64,000 nucleotides of DNA from positions 42,439 to 106,438 of the forward strand of contig JAJFGZ010000005.1 of the NCBI GenBank assembly GCA_021775855.1. Direction: 5' to 3'. Made by a program: the position numbers and the translations under genes. Below, in pieces: positions 14,159-23,059 of this stretch. Every line of letters begins with the position of its first letter. Positions within the stretch are counted from its first letter, which is position 1. The stretch is from Hyphomicrobiales bacterium (GTDB taxonomy: Bacteria > Pseudomonadota > Alphaproteobacteria > Rhizobiales > NORP267). Below the pieces are notes generated by a model. It worked only from the letters and a program-made list of their open reading frames with translations, was not told the origin of the DNA and made no database searches.

Positions 14159-15496
14159 ATGGAATGGTATTTCGCGCTTGTTTTCCTGCTCGGTTCGGTG
14201 CTCGGATTTATGTTTCTGGGCGTACCAGTGGCACTCGCATTTCTTGCCGCCAACATGGTCGGGGCCACCTTCTTCATGGGCGGCAGCGGCGATCTGTTTA
14301 CACAGATGTCGCGCGGTATCGGGCAATTGGTAAACAATGCGATCCCGACAGTCACAACTTTCAACCTGATGCCAGTGCCCATGTTCCTGCTTATGGGTGA
14401 AATATTTTTCTTTACCGGGCTTGCCAGCCGAATGTTCTCGGCGATCGACCAGTTGATGGGCCGGATCCCGGGCCGGTTGTCCTTCGTCACCGTTGCCGGC
14501 GGCACAGCATTCGCCACGCTGTCCGGATCATCGATAGGATCGACCGCCCTGCTCGGCTCGCTGATGGTGCCGGAGATGGAGAAGCGCGGGTACAAAAAGC
14601 ACATGGCGATCGGGCCTATTCTCGGCACCGGCGGACTGGCCATGCTGATCCCGCCATCGGCGCTTGCCGTATTGCTGGCGACGCTTGCCAACCTTGACGT
14701 GGGCCGGTTGCTGATCGCAGGTGTCGTCCCCGGCCTGGTGCTGGCATGTTTTTATGCGATCCTGATCCTGGCCATGTGCTTGATCGATCCTGACGCCGCG
14801 CCTTCTTACGACGTTGTGCAAACGTCTCTGGTCGAGAAATTCCGCCTGCTCTTGGTCGACATCCTGCCGATGATCTCGATCGTTGCCGGTGTCATTCTGC
14901 TGATCCTGAATGGCTGGGCGACGCCGTCCGAATCGGCCGCCTTTGGCTGCGTCGGGGTGATATTGCTGGCGGCGATTTACCGCAAGTTGACTTGGGATTC
15001 GATGATTAAGTCGGTCACCGGAGCCTTGAGGGTTACGACGATGGCGCTGTTGATCATTTTCGGCTCGGCAACCTTTTCGGCCCTGCTGGCTTTTTCCGGC
15101 GCCAGCTCCGGATTGATCCGCTGGGCCACCGGGTTCGATTTCGACGCCATCACCATGCTGTTGATTATGTTTGCGATCCTTCTCGTGCTTGGCATGTTCA
15201 TGGATCAATTGTCGATGATGCTCCTGACCGTCCCGATATTTTTTCCGCTGGCGACCCAATTCGGTTTCGATCTAATTTGGTTCGGTGTGATTGTCCTGCT
15301 GGCGCTGGAAATCAGCTTTACGACACCACCCTTCGGCCTACTGCTGTTCGTCATGAAAGGGGTTTCGCCGCCCGGCACCAGCATGCGCGATATATACATG
15401 GCAGCCGTACCATTCATGGCCTGCGCCATGGCGCTGGTCGGGCTCCTTATCCTATGGCCGGATATCGCCCTGTGGTTGCCCAATCTCGGGCGCTGA
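14159..15496 (+). CDS. TRAP transporter large permease subunit (DctM family)
   Basis: This 445-residue polytopic protein has about 12 hydrophobic segments and is the translocating subunit. Family features include the N-terminal VPVALAFLAANMVG, the GGTAFATLSGSSIGSTALLGS block (about 107-127), and a symmetric second half ending in PFGLLLFVMKGVSPPGTSMRDIY. The SGSS-type motif is typical of the ion-binding clamshell region. The gene ends 32 bases from the convergent second tetR, with no strong terminator between them that I can see. Confidence 0.93.
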   Translation: MEWYFALVFLLGSVLGFMFLGVPVALAFLAANMVGATFFMGGSGDLFTQMSRGIGQLVNNAIPTVTTFNLMPVPMFLLMGEIFFFTGLASRMFSAIDQLMGRIPGRLSFVTVAGGTAFATLSGSSIGSTALLGSLMVPEMEKRGYKKHMAIGPILGTGGLAMLIPPSALAVLLATLANLDVGRLLIAGVVPGLVLACFYAILILAMCLIDPDAAPSYDVVQTSLVEKFRLLLVDILPMISIVAGVILLILNGWATPSESAAFGCVGVILLAAIYRKLTWDSMIKSVTGALRVTTMALLIIFGSATFSALLAFSGASSGLIRWATGFDFDAITMLLIMFAILLVLGMFMDQLSMMLLTVPIFFPLATQFGFDLIWFGVIVLLALEISFTTPPFGLLLFVMKGVSPPGTSMRDIYMAAVPFMACAMALVGLLILWPDIALWLPNLGR

Positions 15497-15528
15497 AACC
15501 CTGCCTGACAGCCCGCTTAATCGCCAGA

Positions 15529-16080
15529 TCAATCGGCCAGCAAATCGGCGACGACGCGGTCGAACAGAGCCATGCCGTCCAGGTTTTTAGCCAAGATCAT
15601 TGCACCCTGTAATGTCGCGACAATGTGCTCCGCTCTGGCACGCGCTTTTTGTTCGCCAAGATCGTCGGCCAACGTTTCGGAAAGCCAGGAAATGTTTCGT
15701 TCCAGAAATGCTGCAACCGCTTTGCTCAATTCGTTCGGAAGGCCATCTTTTTCCGCACCGAATATGCCACACAGACAAATCTTGTGGTTCTCAGCCAAGG
15801 CCCCCCGGTAAAGCCTGTAGAATATCGCGAGGCGTTCACTGTTGGTCGATGCGGTCTCACATTCTGCGTCCAGCAAGTTGAATATTTTCTTCGAGTATTG
15901 CTCGACTACCGCCAGGCCAAGGTCTTCCTTGCGGCGGTAATAATAATGGACGCTCGAGCTTTTGATCTCCAGCTCGTCGGCAAGTTCCCGGAAACTGACA
16001 CCGTGATACCCATCGGAACGAAATCGGTTCTCGGCAGTATCCAGCAGTTTTTGTTGCATATCGCTCACAATGCGCACCAT
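15529..16080 (-). CDS. TetR/AcrR-family regulator with paired cysteines (NemR/AcuR-like)
   Basis: This regulator is 183 residues long if started at ATG 16080. The HTH region is GYHGVSFRELADELEIKSSSVHYYYRRK (about 24-51). The core has ENHKICLCGIFGAEKDGLP with Cys102 and Cys104, and Cys74 precedes it. The layout resembles NemR and AcuR, TetR proteins known or thought to respond to electrophiles. A longer start at 16113 is possible, but the operator-like repeat at 16087-16104 would then fall within the coding region, so 16080 is preferred. The gene is divergent from a glutathione S-transferase and probably represses it and itself. An electrophile-sensing role is inferred from the cysteines and the neighbour. 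Confidence 0.85.
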   Translation of the reverse strand: MVRIVSDMQQKLLDTAENRFRSDGYHGVSFRELADELEIKSSSVHYYYRRKEDLGLAVVEQYSKKIFNLLDAECETASTNSERLAIFYRLYRGALAENHKICLCGIFGAEKDGLPNELSKAVAAFLERNISWLSETLADDLGEQKARARAEHIVATLQGAMILAKNLDGMALFDRVVADLLAD

Positions 16081-16088
16081 TCTCACAA

Positions 16089-16104
16089 ATCTATCGATAG
16101 GTAG
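16089..16104. promoter_or_regulatory. Operator-like repeat A near the second tetR
   Basis: On the minus strand this reads CTACCTATCGATAGAT and contains the perfect 10-mer CTATCGATAG (16091-16100). It matches repeat B at 13 of 16 positions (consensus CTAYCTAYYGATAGAT). It lies just upstream of the preferred tetR start, where repressor binding would autoregulate. Confidence 0.6.
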
Positions 16105-16138
16105 GCTTGACATAACCTCAAGCTATTGCGTATATCAA

Positions 16139-16156
16139 CTATCTACTGATAGATAG
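16139..16156. promoter_or_regulatory. Operator-like repeat B upstream of the GST gene
   Basis: CTATCTACTGATAGATAG is a perfect inverted repeat with 7-base arms and a 4-base spacer. It ends 20 bases before the GST start codon, where a bound TetR would block transcription or its start. It shares its core with repeat A about 40 bases away, so both are likely sites for the divergent TetR. Confidence 0.68.
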
Positions 16157-16176
16157 AGGTATGGAGATACATTACA

Positions 16177-16797
16177 ATGAAAATTTATGATTACAGGGAA
16201 TTCCCCAATCCGGCTCGGGTGCGTATTGCCCTGGCCGAACTTGAGCTTATCGATCAGGTCGAATTTATCAGTGTCGATGTCCCGAACGGTGAGCATAAAT
16301 CACCGCAATTCCGCAAAATGAACCCGTTTCCCGCCGTACCCGTGCTTGAACTGGAGGACGGAACCAAGCTTGCGGAATGTACCGCTATTACTGAATACCT
16401 TGACAATCTGGGTGACGTACCAAAACTCACCGGGACGGACGCAAAGCAGCGTGGAATTATCCACATGATGCAGCGGCGGGCCGAAGCCGTTTTGCTGGAT
16501 GCCGTCGCGGCCTATTTCCATCATGCCACGCCCGGGCTTGGTCCCGATATCGAAGAATTCCAATGCAAAGAATGGGGCCTGCACCAGCGCGAACGCGCAG
16601 CCAAAGGCATGGCTTATTTCAATGGTGTTCTTGAAACCCAACCCTATGTTGCAGGAGATAATTTTTCCATGGCTGATATTACAGTCTTTGCCGGACTGAG
16701 TTTTGCTGACGCCGTGAATATCGACATACCGGAAGATTGCACACACCTGAATAAGTGGCGGCAGAAACTGAACAAACGCCCGAGTATCGCAGGGTAG
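16177..16797 (+). CDS. Glutathione S-transferase family protein
   Basis: This 206-residue protein has an N-terminal thioredoxin-fold GST domain (KIYDYREFPNPARVRIAL, then NPFPAVPVLELEDGTKLAECTAITEYLD at about 48-75). The FPAVPVLE cis-Pro and the E-C/S-x-A-I glutathione-binding motifs are present. A helical C-terminal domain contains the N-capping FSMADITVFAG motif near residue 170. It conjugates or isomerises electrophilic substrates with glutathione in the cytoplasm. It is divergent from the cysteine-bearing TetR and probably under its control. The class is not clear from motifs alone. Confidence 0.9.
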   Translation: MKIYDYREFPNPARVRIALAELELIDQVEFISVDVPNGEHKSPQFRKMNPFPAVPVLELEDGTKLAECTAITEYLDNLGDVPKLTGTDAKQRGIIHMMQRRAEAVLLDAVAAYFHHATPGLGPDIEEFQCKEWGLHQRERAAKGMAYFNGVLETQPYVAGDNFSMADITVFAGLSFADAVNIDIPEDCTHLNKWRQKLNKRPSIAG

Positions 16798-16811
16798 AAA
16801 CCAGATCAGGT

Positions 16812-16841
16812 CCCGTCAGCCCGAATACCTTGGCTGACGGG
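16812..16841. terminator. Strong hairpin between GST and cupin genes, no T-run
   Basis: CCCGTCAGCC (16812-16821) pairs perfectly with GGCTGACGGG (16832-16841) across a 10-base loop, starting 14 bases after the GST stop. No T-tract follows, so it is not a classical intrinsic terminator. It could protect the GST transcript 3' end or reduce readthrough into the cupin gene. Confidence 0.45.
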
Positions 16842-16863
16842 GGTCGGGCAATAAGGAACATCC

Positions 16864-17559
16864 ATGAAAATCAACGCGGATTTTAGCCAACGCACGCTTG
16901 TGCACGGGGCGTCGATCGACTGGGTCGAGACCCGCATGCCGGGCGTTTCTCGACGCATGCTGGACAGGATTGGAGCCGAGGCGGGGCGGGCCACGTCGAT
17001 TGTCCGGTACGCGCCCGACAGCCGGTTTTCAGCCCATACCCACACAGGTGGCGAGGAATTCATCGTCCTTGACGGTGTCTTTCAGGACGAGCATGGCGAC
17101 TATCCGGCGGGTTATTATGTGCGCAACCCGCCCCAATCGCGCCACACCCCGCGCTCGGATGAAGGGTGTACGATCTTCGTCAAGCTCTGGCAGTTCGAGG
17201 ATCAGGACCGGAGCCACGGGCGGATTGATACCAATAAAATGGTTTTCACGCCCGAAGCCGACGGGGTTGAGGTTATGCCGCTGTTTCACGATTCCCGCGA
17301 AGACGTCCGGATGGAGACGTGGGCCGCCGGGCAATTCGTCTCTCTGGCCGCGCCAAAGGGAATGGAAATCTTTGTACTTGAGGGCGGCTTTGCCGAAGCC
17401 GGAGAGACGCTGGAAAAATGGTCCTGGCTGCGCTTGCCCGCCGGGTCGACGACCACCGCGATTGCCGGGCAATCGGGGGCCCGGGTCTGGATCAAGCGCG
17501 GACACCTGGACGTCGAGACCCTGGCGGCGCAATTGCAATTCGCTGAGACCGTCGCCTAG
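16864..17559 (+). CDS. ChrR-type cupin-domain protein
   Basis: This 231-residue protein is built of two cupin-like halves. The first has the ChrR cupin metal-binding pattern His58-x-His60 with Glu64/Glu65 in SAHTHTGGEEF, and His94 in PPQSRHTP. The second half (about 135-215) is less conserved. ChrR proteins are anti-sigma factors with an N-terminal zinc-binding domain. That domain is missing here and no ECF sigma gene is adjacent, so this looks like a free-standing metal-binding cupin. It follows the GST by 66 bases and may be part of the same stress response. It ends 5 bases from the convergent iorB. Confidence 0.85.
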   Translation: MKINADFSQRTLVHGASIDWVETRMPGVSRRMLDRIGAEAGRATSIVRYAPDSRFSAHTHTGGEEFIVLDGVFQDEHGDYPAGYYVRNPPQSRHTPRSDEGCTIFVKLWQFEDQDRSHGRIDTNKMVFTPEADGVEVMPLFHDSREDVRMETWAAGQFVSLAAPKGMEIFVLEGGFAEAGETLEKWSWLRLPAGSTTTAIAGQSGARVWIKRGHLDVETLAAQLQFAETVA

Positions 17560-17564
17560 GCGTA

Positions 17565-19133
17565 TTATTCGCCGGGTGATAACGCGGCTGCACGGCTGCC
17601 AGCCCTGGCCCCGTTTTCTTCCGCACCAGGCAGCAATGCTACAAATTGATTGCCGTCCGGGTCGGCCAACGCGGAGTCTCTGGCTTCGGCAACTTTTTTG
17701 GCGGCGTTACGGTTGGCATCGATCGCAGGCATGACGATTTCAGCCATCAGGCGGTTGAAGTTCGCAACCCCACGGCGGTAGGTGTTGCCATACCCCTTGA
17801 TCAGGTTGGCGCATTCGGCCACCTCGACGCCGAACCGGTAATTGACATTGGCGGCGCGCAGCACCAGCCCGAGCCAGGTCTCGATCTGCGCCTTCTCCTG
17901 CGCGTAACGCCACGACCGCTTACGCAAACCGCGAAGCGCGGCCAGGATCCGCATGGTGAGAAAGCCGGTAACAGTGTCGGAGCGAATATGCATCCCCATA
18001 TGGTACCGCGACTCATTGCCATTGCGGCGCACCCGGTTCATCAACCAATTGCCCACACCAATCGGCAGCAGCGCGCAAAACTCTTCCGGTCCCGGTTTGA
18101 GAAATTCGGTGATCCGGACCGGTTCGTGATCGCCGGCACGGGCCTCCTCACGGATCCGGTCGAAACGGGACTTTCTGGTTTTCAGCCAGGCAACGCGCAT
18201 TATGTCTTCATAACTCATGCGGAGCGCGAGATAGCGGGCGGTCTCCTTGGTGAGTTGCCAACCGTTGCGGGCACCTCTATGGGCCCTGTCGAACGCGATA
18301 ACCGGTGCCATGTGCTCAAGATACAAAGCAGCGTATTTATTGTTCTGGTAATCGATCAAACGGGCAAGTGCCGCCATCCCGACATACTGGGTTTCCACCG
18401 GCCAGCTGGCGCTGACGCGATCTGCCAGAAACGAGGGAGGCGCTATTGTGTTGGGGGCACTAGCAGGGGTAGGGGTTTCCACTGCGCCGACTTCGGTAAC
18501 CGCCCTGAAGCCGCGATGATATCCGGCAAGGCTCGCCTCGGCGGCGCGCCCGGAATTGGCGACCACAGCCTCGAATTTCGCGGCCGGGATAGGGACCGCG
18601 CCGGTGCCCGCCAACCCCCCGATCATGACCGAGGAGAGCACAGTACCTTCGTCGGCCGCGATTTTTTCCATGTCGAAAATGACAGCACGCGCAGCCATTT
18701 CATGGCACGCTTTAAGCGCCAAATCAGAATCGAACGTACCGTCGCCCATGGCGGATTTTTCGGCGATCGCGAATACCCGGTGGGACGACGCAATTAACGT
18801 TGTGCGTTTGGGATCCACAAAACCGCCCTGGACCGCGCGGGCAGCTTCGATCAGTTCCGAAGTAATCACCACATCGACCCGCCCCGGCATCGGGGTCAGG
18901 GCGAGGTTGGGCCGGCGGTTGCCAAGTTCGGAGATCGGGACCGGGTAAAACTCGATATAATAGGTCGTACCGCCGGTCCGCTGGGCAACGCCCGGGATCG
19001 AGGTCGATTGCACGTAATAGCCGCAACTGGAAATCGCCTGGACCAGCCAGTTGGTCAGCACGCCACCGCCTTCGCCGCCAAGCGCCGCGATCAGAATGCC
19101 AAATGTCCGGGGGCGGGGTTTCGTCTTGGCCAT
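17565..19133 (-). CDS. iorB: Indolepyruvate oxidoreductase subunit beta with C-terminal DUF6537-type extension
   Basis: This 522-residue protein has the gamma/beta-type pyruvate:ferredoxin oxidoreductase domain at about residues 10-200 (FGILIAALGGEGGGVLTNWL, then GVAQRTGGTTYYIEF). A long helical C-terminal part (about 260-500) is of the kind called DUF6537 in larger IOR proteins. The start is ATG 19133, sharing one base with the iorA stop (TAATG). The frame extends to 19385 inside iorA and that extension was rejected. With IorA it oxidatively decarboxylates aryl-pyruvates such as indolepyruvate to aryl-acetyl-CoA, passing electrons to ferredoxin. The roughly 320-residue extension beyond the minimal archaeal IorB is a real length difference. 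Confidence 0.93.
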   Translation of the reverse strand: MAKTKPRPRTFGILIAALGGEGGGVLTNWLVQAISSCGYYVQSTSIPGVAQRTGGTTYYIEFYPVPISELGNRRPNLALTPMPGRVDVVITSELIEAARAVQGGFVDPKRTTLIASSHRVFAIAEKSAMGDGTFDSDLALKACHEMAARAVIFDMEKIAADEGTVLSSVMIGGLAGTGAVPIPAAKFEAVVANSGRAAEASLAGYHRGFRAVTEVGAVETPTPASAPNTIAPPSFLADRVSASWPVETQYVGMAALARLIDYQNNKYAALYLEHMAPVIAFDRAHRGARNGWQLTKETARYLALRMSYEDIMRVAWLKTRKSRFDRIREEARAGDHEPVRITEFLKPGPEEFCALLPIGVGNWLMNRVRRNGNESRYHMGMHIRSDTVTGFLTMRILAALRGLRKRSWRYAQEKAQIETWLGLVLRAANVNYRFGVEVAECANLIKGYGNTYRRGVANFNRLMAEIVMPAIDANRNAAKKVAEARDSALADPDGNQFVALLPGAEENGARAGSRAAALSPGE

Positions 19134-21268
19134 TACGCCGCCTGCCCGCCCTGCAGCCAGCCGATCACGCGGCTGCGCACGCCAAAGAGCATCCGGTCGA
19201 GCAGGTTCGGGTTCTGGATGATGGTGGTCTTGTGGAAGGACGGGCATAGGATCGCGGCGTGGGCCACCTCGCCGCAATTGCCGCAGCCGATACAGCCGTT
19301 GGTGACATGGGCAACCGGATCCTTGCGCAGGGGATCGCGGCTCTCCTTGATGGTCAGGGTGGGACAACCAGACAGTCTGATACACGAATGATCGCCGGTG
19401 CAGGTCTCTTCATCGACGCCGAACCGGACCCGCTCGACCCGTTTGCCGGATTTCAGCGCAGCGGCGATTTTTGGTTTGATGCGGCGCTGGCGGGCGAGCA
19501 TGCATTCGCCTTCGGCGATGATGACGCTGAGGCCTTTTCTGGTGCTGGTGATGGCCCGCTTCAGGCTGGTAATCATCTTGCCCACACTGAAAGAATCGAC
19601 GCGCTCTATCTGTGTGACGCCGATACCGCGCAGCGCCTGTTCGATGCTCATACCAGTTTCCATGTCGCGGGCATTTGTCCCGGTCGAAGGGATATGCTGG
19701 TGCCCGGTCGCCGACGAATAGCCGTTGGCGACGATGACCAGTACGCCGTCATCCTGGTTGAATATGTGGTTGGCAACGCCGGTTGTGAGGCCGTTGTGCC
19801 AGAACCCGCCATCGCCCATGATCGAGACAACCTTGCGCTTCATCATCGACGATAGTCCCGTGGATGACGCCAGCCCGAGCCCGTATCCAAGCACCGTATT
19901 GCCGAGGTTGAAAGGCGCCAGAGCCGCAAAGGTGTGGCAGCCGATATCGGCGCTGATATGCACCTTGCCGACCTGTTCCTCCACCAATTTAAGGGCGCTG
20001 AAGATCGGACGTTCCGGGCAGCCGGTGCAGAAACCGGGCGGACGCGCAGGGACCGGCTGGCCGAGAATATCGGCGGCCCTGGCCTGGATATTGTCCATTT
20101 CCTTAACCGCCTTGGCAATGGGCCCGAGGGCGGTTTCCGCTGAGCGGTGTTTCTTGAAAAAGTCCGACAGGCCCCGGAGCATGGCTTCGCCGTTCAACTC
20201 GCCCGCCATGAGCATCACATCGCCGCCTGAAACCTTCGTCTTGATGCTGCGATCCAGCACCAGCGACTTGATCTCATGCTCCATAAATTTCGGCTGTCCT
20301 TCCTCAACGATGAGGACCGCCTTTTTACCCTTGCAGAAATTTGCAATTTCGTCGGGCACCAAAGGATAGACGACGTTGAGCACCAAAAGCGGAACATCGG
20401 TCTTGCCGAATTCGTCAGCTAGCCCGAAGGCCTGCAGCGCCCGGATCACGCCGGTATACATGCCGCCCTGGACGATCAGCCCGGTTTCCTTGACCCGGCC
20501 TTTGTGCAATTCGTTGAGTTTGTTTTTGGCGATGAACTTGATCGCAGCCGGCCAGCGCACTTCGATCTTCAGCTTTTCCTGCACATAGGTCGATGGCGGC
20601 AGGCTGATGTGGTCCTGATTATAATACGGCTCTTGGATCGGGTTGTTCAGGGACAGATCGGCAGCCACATTGTCGCGCGCCTCGAACCGTCCGCTCATAT
20701 GGCAGACCCTGGCACGCAATTCCATCATGACCGGGGTGTTGGTGGCTTCCGACAGTTCGAACGCCTTTTCGGTCAGATCGACGATTGTTTTGAGGTCCGG
20801 TTTCGGGTCGAGCAGCCAGACCTGGGATTTCATGGCGACCGCGTGGGTGCGCTCCTGGATAATGCTCGAGCCTTCCCCGTAATCCTCGCCAAGCACGATC
20901 AACGCGCCACCGGTCACGCCAGGGGATGCCAGATTCGACAAGGCGTCGGAGGCCACATTGGTGCCCACAATAGATTTGAACGTCACAGCGCCGCGGATCG
21001 GGTAATTGATCGACGCGCCCAACATGGCAGCGGCACCCGCTTCGTTAGCGCAGGTCTCCAAATGGATGCCCAATTCGTCGAGGATATCGCGGGCGTCGTT
21101 GAGCACGTCCGTGAGGTGCGAGACCGGGGCGCCCTGGTAGCCACCCACATAGGAGACTCCTGACTGTAGCAAGCCCTTGGTGACGGCAAGGATGCCTTCG
21201 CCTTCGAAGACTTCACCTGCCCCGACACGCAGTTGCTTGACTTCTTTCGCGAACGATCGCTCTGGCAT
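19133..21268 (-). CDS. iorA: Indolepyruvate ferredoxin oxidoreductase subunit alpha
   Basis: This 711-residue protein carries the pyrimidine-binding domain (VSYVGGYQGAPVSHL), a central domain, the thiamine-diphosphate domain with DGGFWHNG and FCTGCPERP, and two C-terminal 4Fe-4S ferredoxin motifs (CTGDHSCIRLSGC and CIGCGNC-x8-C). The start ATG 21268 has AGGAG 10 bases upstream; the open frame to 21322 adds 18 residues with no better site. It works with IorB, one base downstream, to convert indolepyruvate or phenylpyruvate to the aryl-acetyl-CoA plus CO2. It follows the aryl-CoA ligase by 150 bases on the same strand. Those neighbours and the left operon suggest tryptophan or other aromatic amino-acid breakdown. 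Confidence 0.95.
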   Translation of the reverse strand: MPERSFAKEVKQLRVGAGEVFEGEGILAVTKGLLQSGVSYVGGYQGAPVSHLTDVLNDARDILDELGIHLETCANEAGAAAMLGASINYPIRGAVTFKSIVGTNVASDALSNLASPGVTGGALIVLGEDYGEGSSIIQERTHAVAMKSQVWLLDPKPDLKTIVDLTEKAFELSEATNTPVMMELRARVCHMSGRFEARDNVAADLSLNNPIQEPYYNQDHISLPPSTYVQEKLKIEVRWPAAIKFIAKNKLNELHKGRVKETGLIVQGGMYTGVIRALQAFGLADEFGKTDVPLLVLNVVYPLVPDEIANFCKGKKAVLIVEEGQPKFMEHEIKSLVLDRSIKTKVSGGDVMLMAGELNGEAMLRGLSDFFKKHRSAETALGPIAKAVKEMDNIQARAADILGQPVPARPPGFCTGCPERPIFSALKLVEEQVGKVHISADIGCHTFAALAPFNLGNTVLGYGLGLASSTGLSSMMKRKVVSIMGDGGFWHNGLTTGVANHIFNQDDGVLVIVANGYSSATGHQHIPSTGTNARDMETGMSIEQALRGIGVTQIERVDSFSVGKMITSLKRAITSTRKGLSVIIAEGECMLARQRRIKPKIAAALKSGKRVERVRFGVDEETCTGDHSCIRLSGCPTLTIKESRDPLRKDPVAHVTNGCIGCGNCGEVAHAAILCPSFHKTTIIQNPNLLDRMLFGVRSRVIGWLQGGQAA

Positions 21269-21364
21269 TTGGATGCATCTCCTGATCGCAAGCCTGGCCC
21301 GGTTTATGACTATCCAGGCCAAGGATGTCTGACCGGGATGGTGTCACGAAATGTGGCGGCGCTT

Positions 21365-21395
21365 CAAGTGTAATCAGGAAACGAAGTTCCACTTG
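21365..21395. promoter_or_regulatory. Inverted repeat CAAGTG-N19-CACTTG between ligase and iorA
   Basis: In the 150-base gap ahead of iorA the hexamers CAAGTG (21365-21370) and CACTTG (21390-21395) face each other. The string TTCAAGTG at this site also occurs in the hairpin after the LysR gene (25164-25190). It might be a binding site for a separate iorA promoter. The evidence is thin. Confidence 0.25.
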
Positions 21396-21418
21396 CGAGA
21401 GCAAGCCTGTCTGACTGG

Positions 21419-23059
21419 TCAATCGTTCCGGTCGGGCATGTTCAGCAATTGCTGACGGTCTATCTTGCCCGTGCCGGTTTTCGGTAAGTTTTCAACGAAA
21501 ACGACGATGCGGGGGTACTTGTAGGGCAGCAGGCGGTCTTTCACAAAAGCCTGCAGGCCCTTGATGGTGGCGTCGTGGCCGCATGACCCATCGTTCAATG
21601 CAACAATGGCTTTCAAGACGGTGCGGCGGTCGGCAAGCGCCACCGCTATCACGGCACATTCCCTGACATCGGGGTGTTCGTTCAAACAGCCTTCTACTTC
21701 CAGCGGGTAGACCCATTGACCGGACACCTTGACCAGATCGTCCGCCCGGCCAAGGAAATAGTAATAGCCGTCCCGGTCCCGCCGGAACCGGTCGCCGGTA
21801 TAGAGCCAGCCGTCGTCGCGCATCGTCTCGGCGGTTTTGTCCGGCTGGTTCCAGTAGCCCGGTGAACTGGAATGGCCGCGCACCCACAAGATACCTTCTT
21901 CATTGTCACCAACCGCGAGACCAGCAGCATCGCGCAGCACAACTTCGTACCCGGGCAGGCGGCGGCCCGCGGCGCCCGCCTTTTTAGCGTCGGAGGTGTT
22001 GGAGAGATACATGTGCAGGATTTCAGTTGAACCCAGCCCCTCCACGATTTCGAGGCCGGACATGTCTTTCCAGGCGGTAAAAATCTCTTCCGACAAAATT
22101 TCGGCGGCAGAGAGGCAAAGACGCAGAGAGGTCAGATCCGAATCCGCAGCATCAGGTGCCTTGACGAGTGCGGTGAAAAGAGTCGGTAGACCGAAAAACA
22201 CCGTCGGGCGAAATGCCTTGATCGCTTCAAATATCGCTGCCGGGTTCGGCTGTCCCGCAAGAAGCAGGCAGGACGCTCCTGCGTGAAACGGGAAATTGAT
22301 GGAATTTCCGAAGCCATAGGCGAAGAAAATCTTGGGGACCGAGAAACAAATATCGTCGGTGTCGAGCTTCAATACATGGTCGGCATAGGACCGCGCTGAA
22401 TAAGCCATGTCGTGCTGCAGGTGGACGATGCCCTTGGGGCGACCGGTCGAGCCGGAGGAATACATCCAGAATGCCATGTCGTCGCGGTGGGTATTGCCGG
22501 CGTCGAGGCTGGAATCAAACCCTTCCAGCCAGGGGGTTGCATTCAGGGTATTAATCGGGATCTCACCAGCGTCGCCATTGACGACAATCAGCGTCTCCAG
22601 ATCCGTCCCCGTGCAGGCCGTGGCCGAAAACCGCGCAACAAATTCGGCATCAGCGATGGCCACCCGGGCACCGGAATTTTCGAGATAATATTGCAGAAGA
22701 TCGTCTGGCGTCAGAACATTGATCAGGACCGGCACCAGGCCCGCGCGGATCGCACCAAATAGCGCCGCCGGGTATGCGGGCGTATCGTCCAGAAACAATA
22801 AAACGCGCTCGCCCGCCCCGAGCCCGAGAGAAAGAAGGGCGTTTCCATAGCGGGCCGCCTCGGCGCATAATTCACCGTAGGTACGGTTTCCCAACGGACA
22901 GTATATGGCGGTTTTTCCGGACCGCCCCTTGTCCAAATTGTCGAATAGAATGGAGCTGGCATTATAAAATTCAGGACAGGAAAATCCGATTTCCCGACTG
23001 CCGGGGCAATCGTCGGGGACGTGGTCAGCCATCAGGGATGGAGAAGTTTTCCTGGTCAT
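21419..23059 (-). CDS. Benzoate/2-aminobenzoate-CoA ligase-type AMP-forming ligase
   Basis: This 546-residue protein is an adenylate-forming CoA ligase. The phosphate loop MYSSGSTGRPKG lies at 199-210, and the aryl-binding region IFFAYGFGNSINFPFHAG (244-261) closely follows the benzoate-CoA ligase pattern. Other motifs are YTGDRFRRDRDGYYYFLGRADDLVK and the catalytic Lys in TGTGKIDRQQL near the C-terminus. It activates an aromatic acid to its CoA thioester with ATP. The gene overlaps the upstream monooxygenase by four bases (ATGA), so the pair likely act in sequence on one substrate, for example anthranilate or salicylate. Which acid it takes cannot be read from the sequence. Confidence 0.92.
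   Translation of the reverse strand: MTRKTSPSLMADHVPDDCPGSREIGFSCPEFYNASSILFDNLDKGRSGKTAIYCPLGNRTYGELCAEAARYGNALLSLGLGAGERVLLFLDDTPAYPAALFGAIRAGLVPVLINVLTPDDLLQYYLENSGARVAIADAEFVARFSATACTGTDLETLIVVNGDAGEIPINTLNATPWLEGFDSSLDAGNTHRDDMAFWMYSSGSTGRPKGIVHLQHDMAYSARSYADHVLKLDTDDICFSVPKIFFAYGFGNSINFPFHAGASCLLLAGQPNPAAIFEAIKAFRPTVFFGLPTLFTALVKAPDAADSDLTSLRLCLSAAEILSEEIFTAWKDMSGLEIVEGLGSTEILHMYLSNTSDAKKAGAAGRRLPGYEVVLRDAAGLAVGDNEEGILWVRGHSSSPGYWNQPDKTAETMRDDGWLYTGDRFRRDRDGYYYFLGRADDLVKVSGQWVYPLEVEGCLNEHPDVRECAVIAVALADRRTVLKAIVALNDGSCGHDATIKGLQAFVKDRLLPYKYPRIVVFVENLPKTGTGKIDRQQLLNMPDRND

Noticed and set aside
14528..15259. Minus-strand open frame of 243 codons rich in Gln/Arg/His
   Set aside because: It lies opposite the DctM gene, whose hydrophobic segments and motifs are clear. 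The antisense protein is low-complexity.
16091..16156. CRISPR-like repeats
   Set aside because: Only two short related palindromes occur, with no regular spacers or cas genes; operators explain them better.
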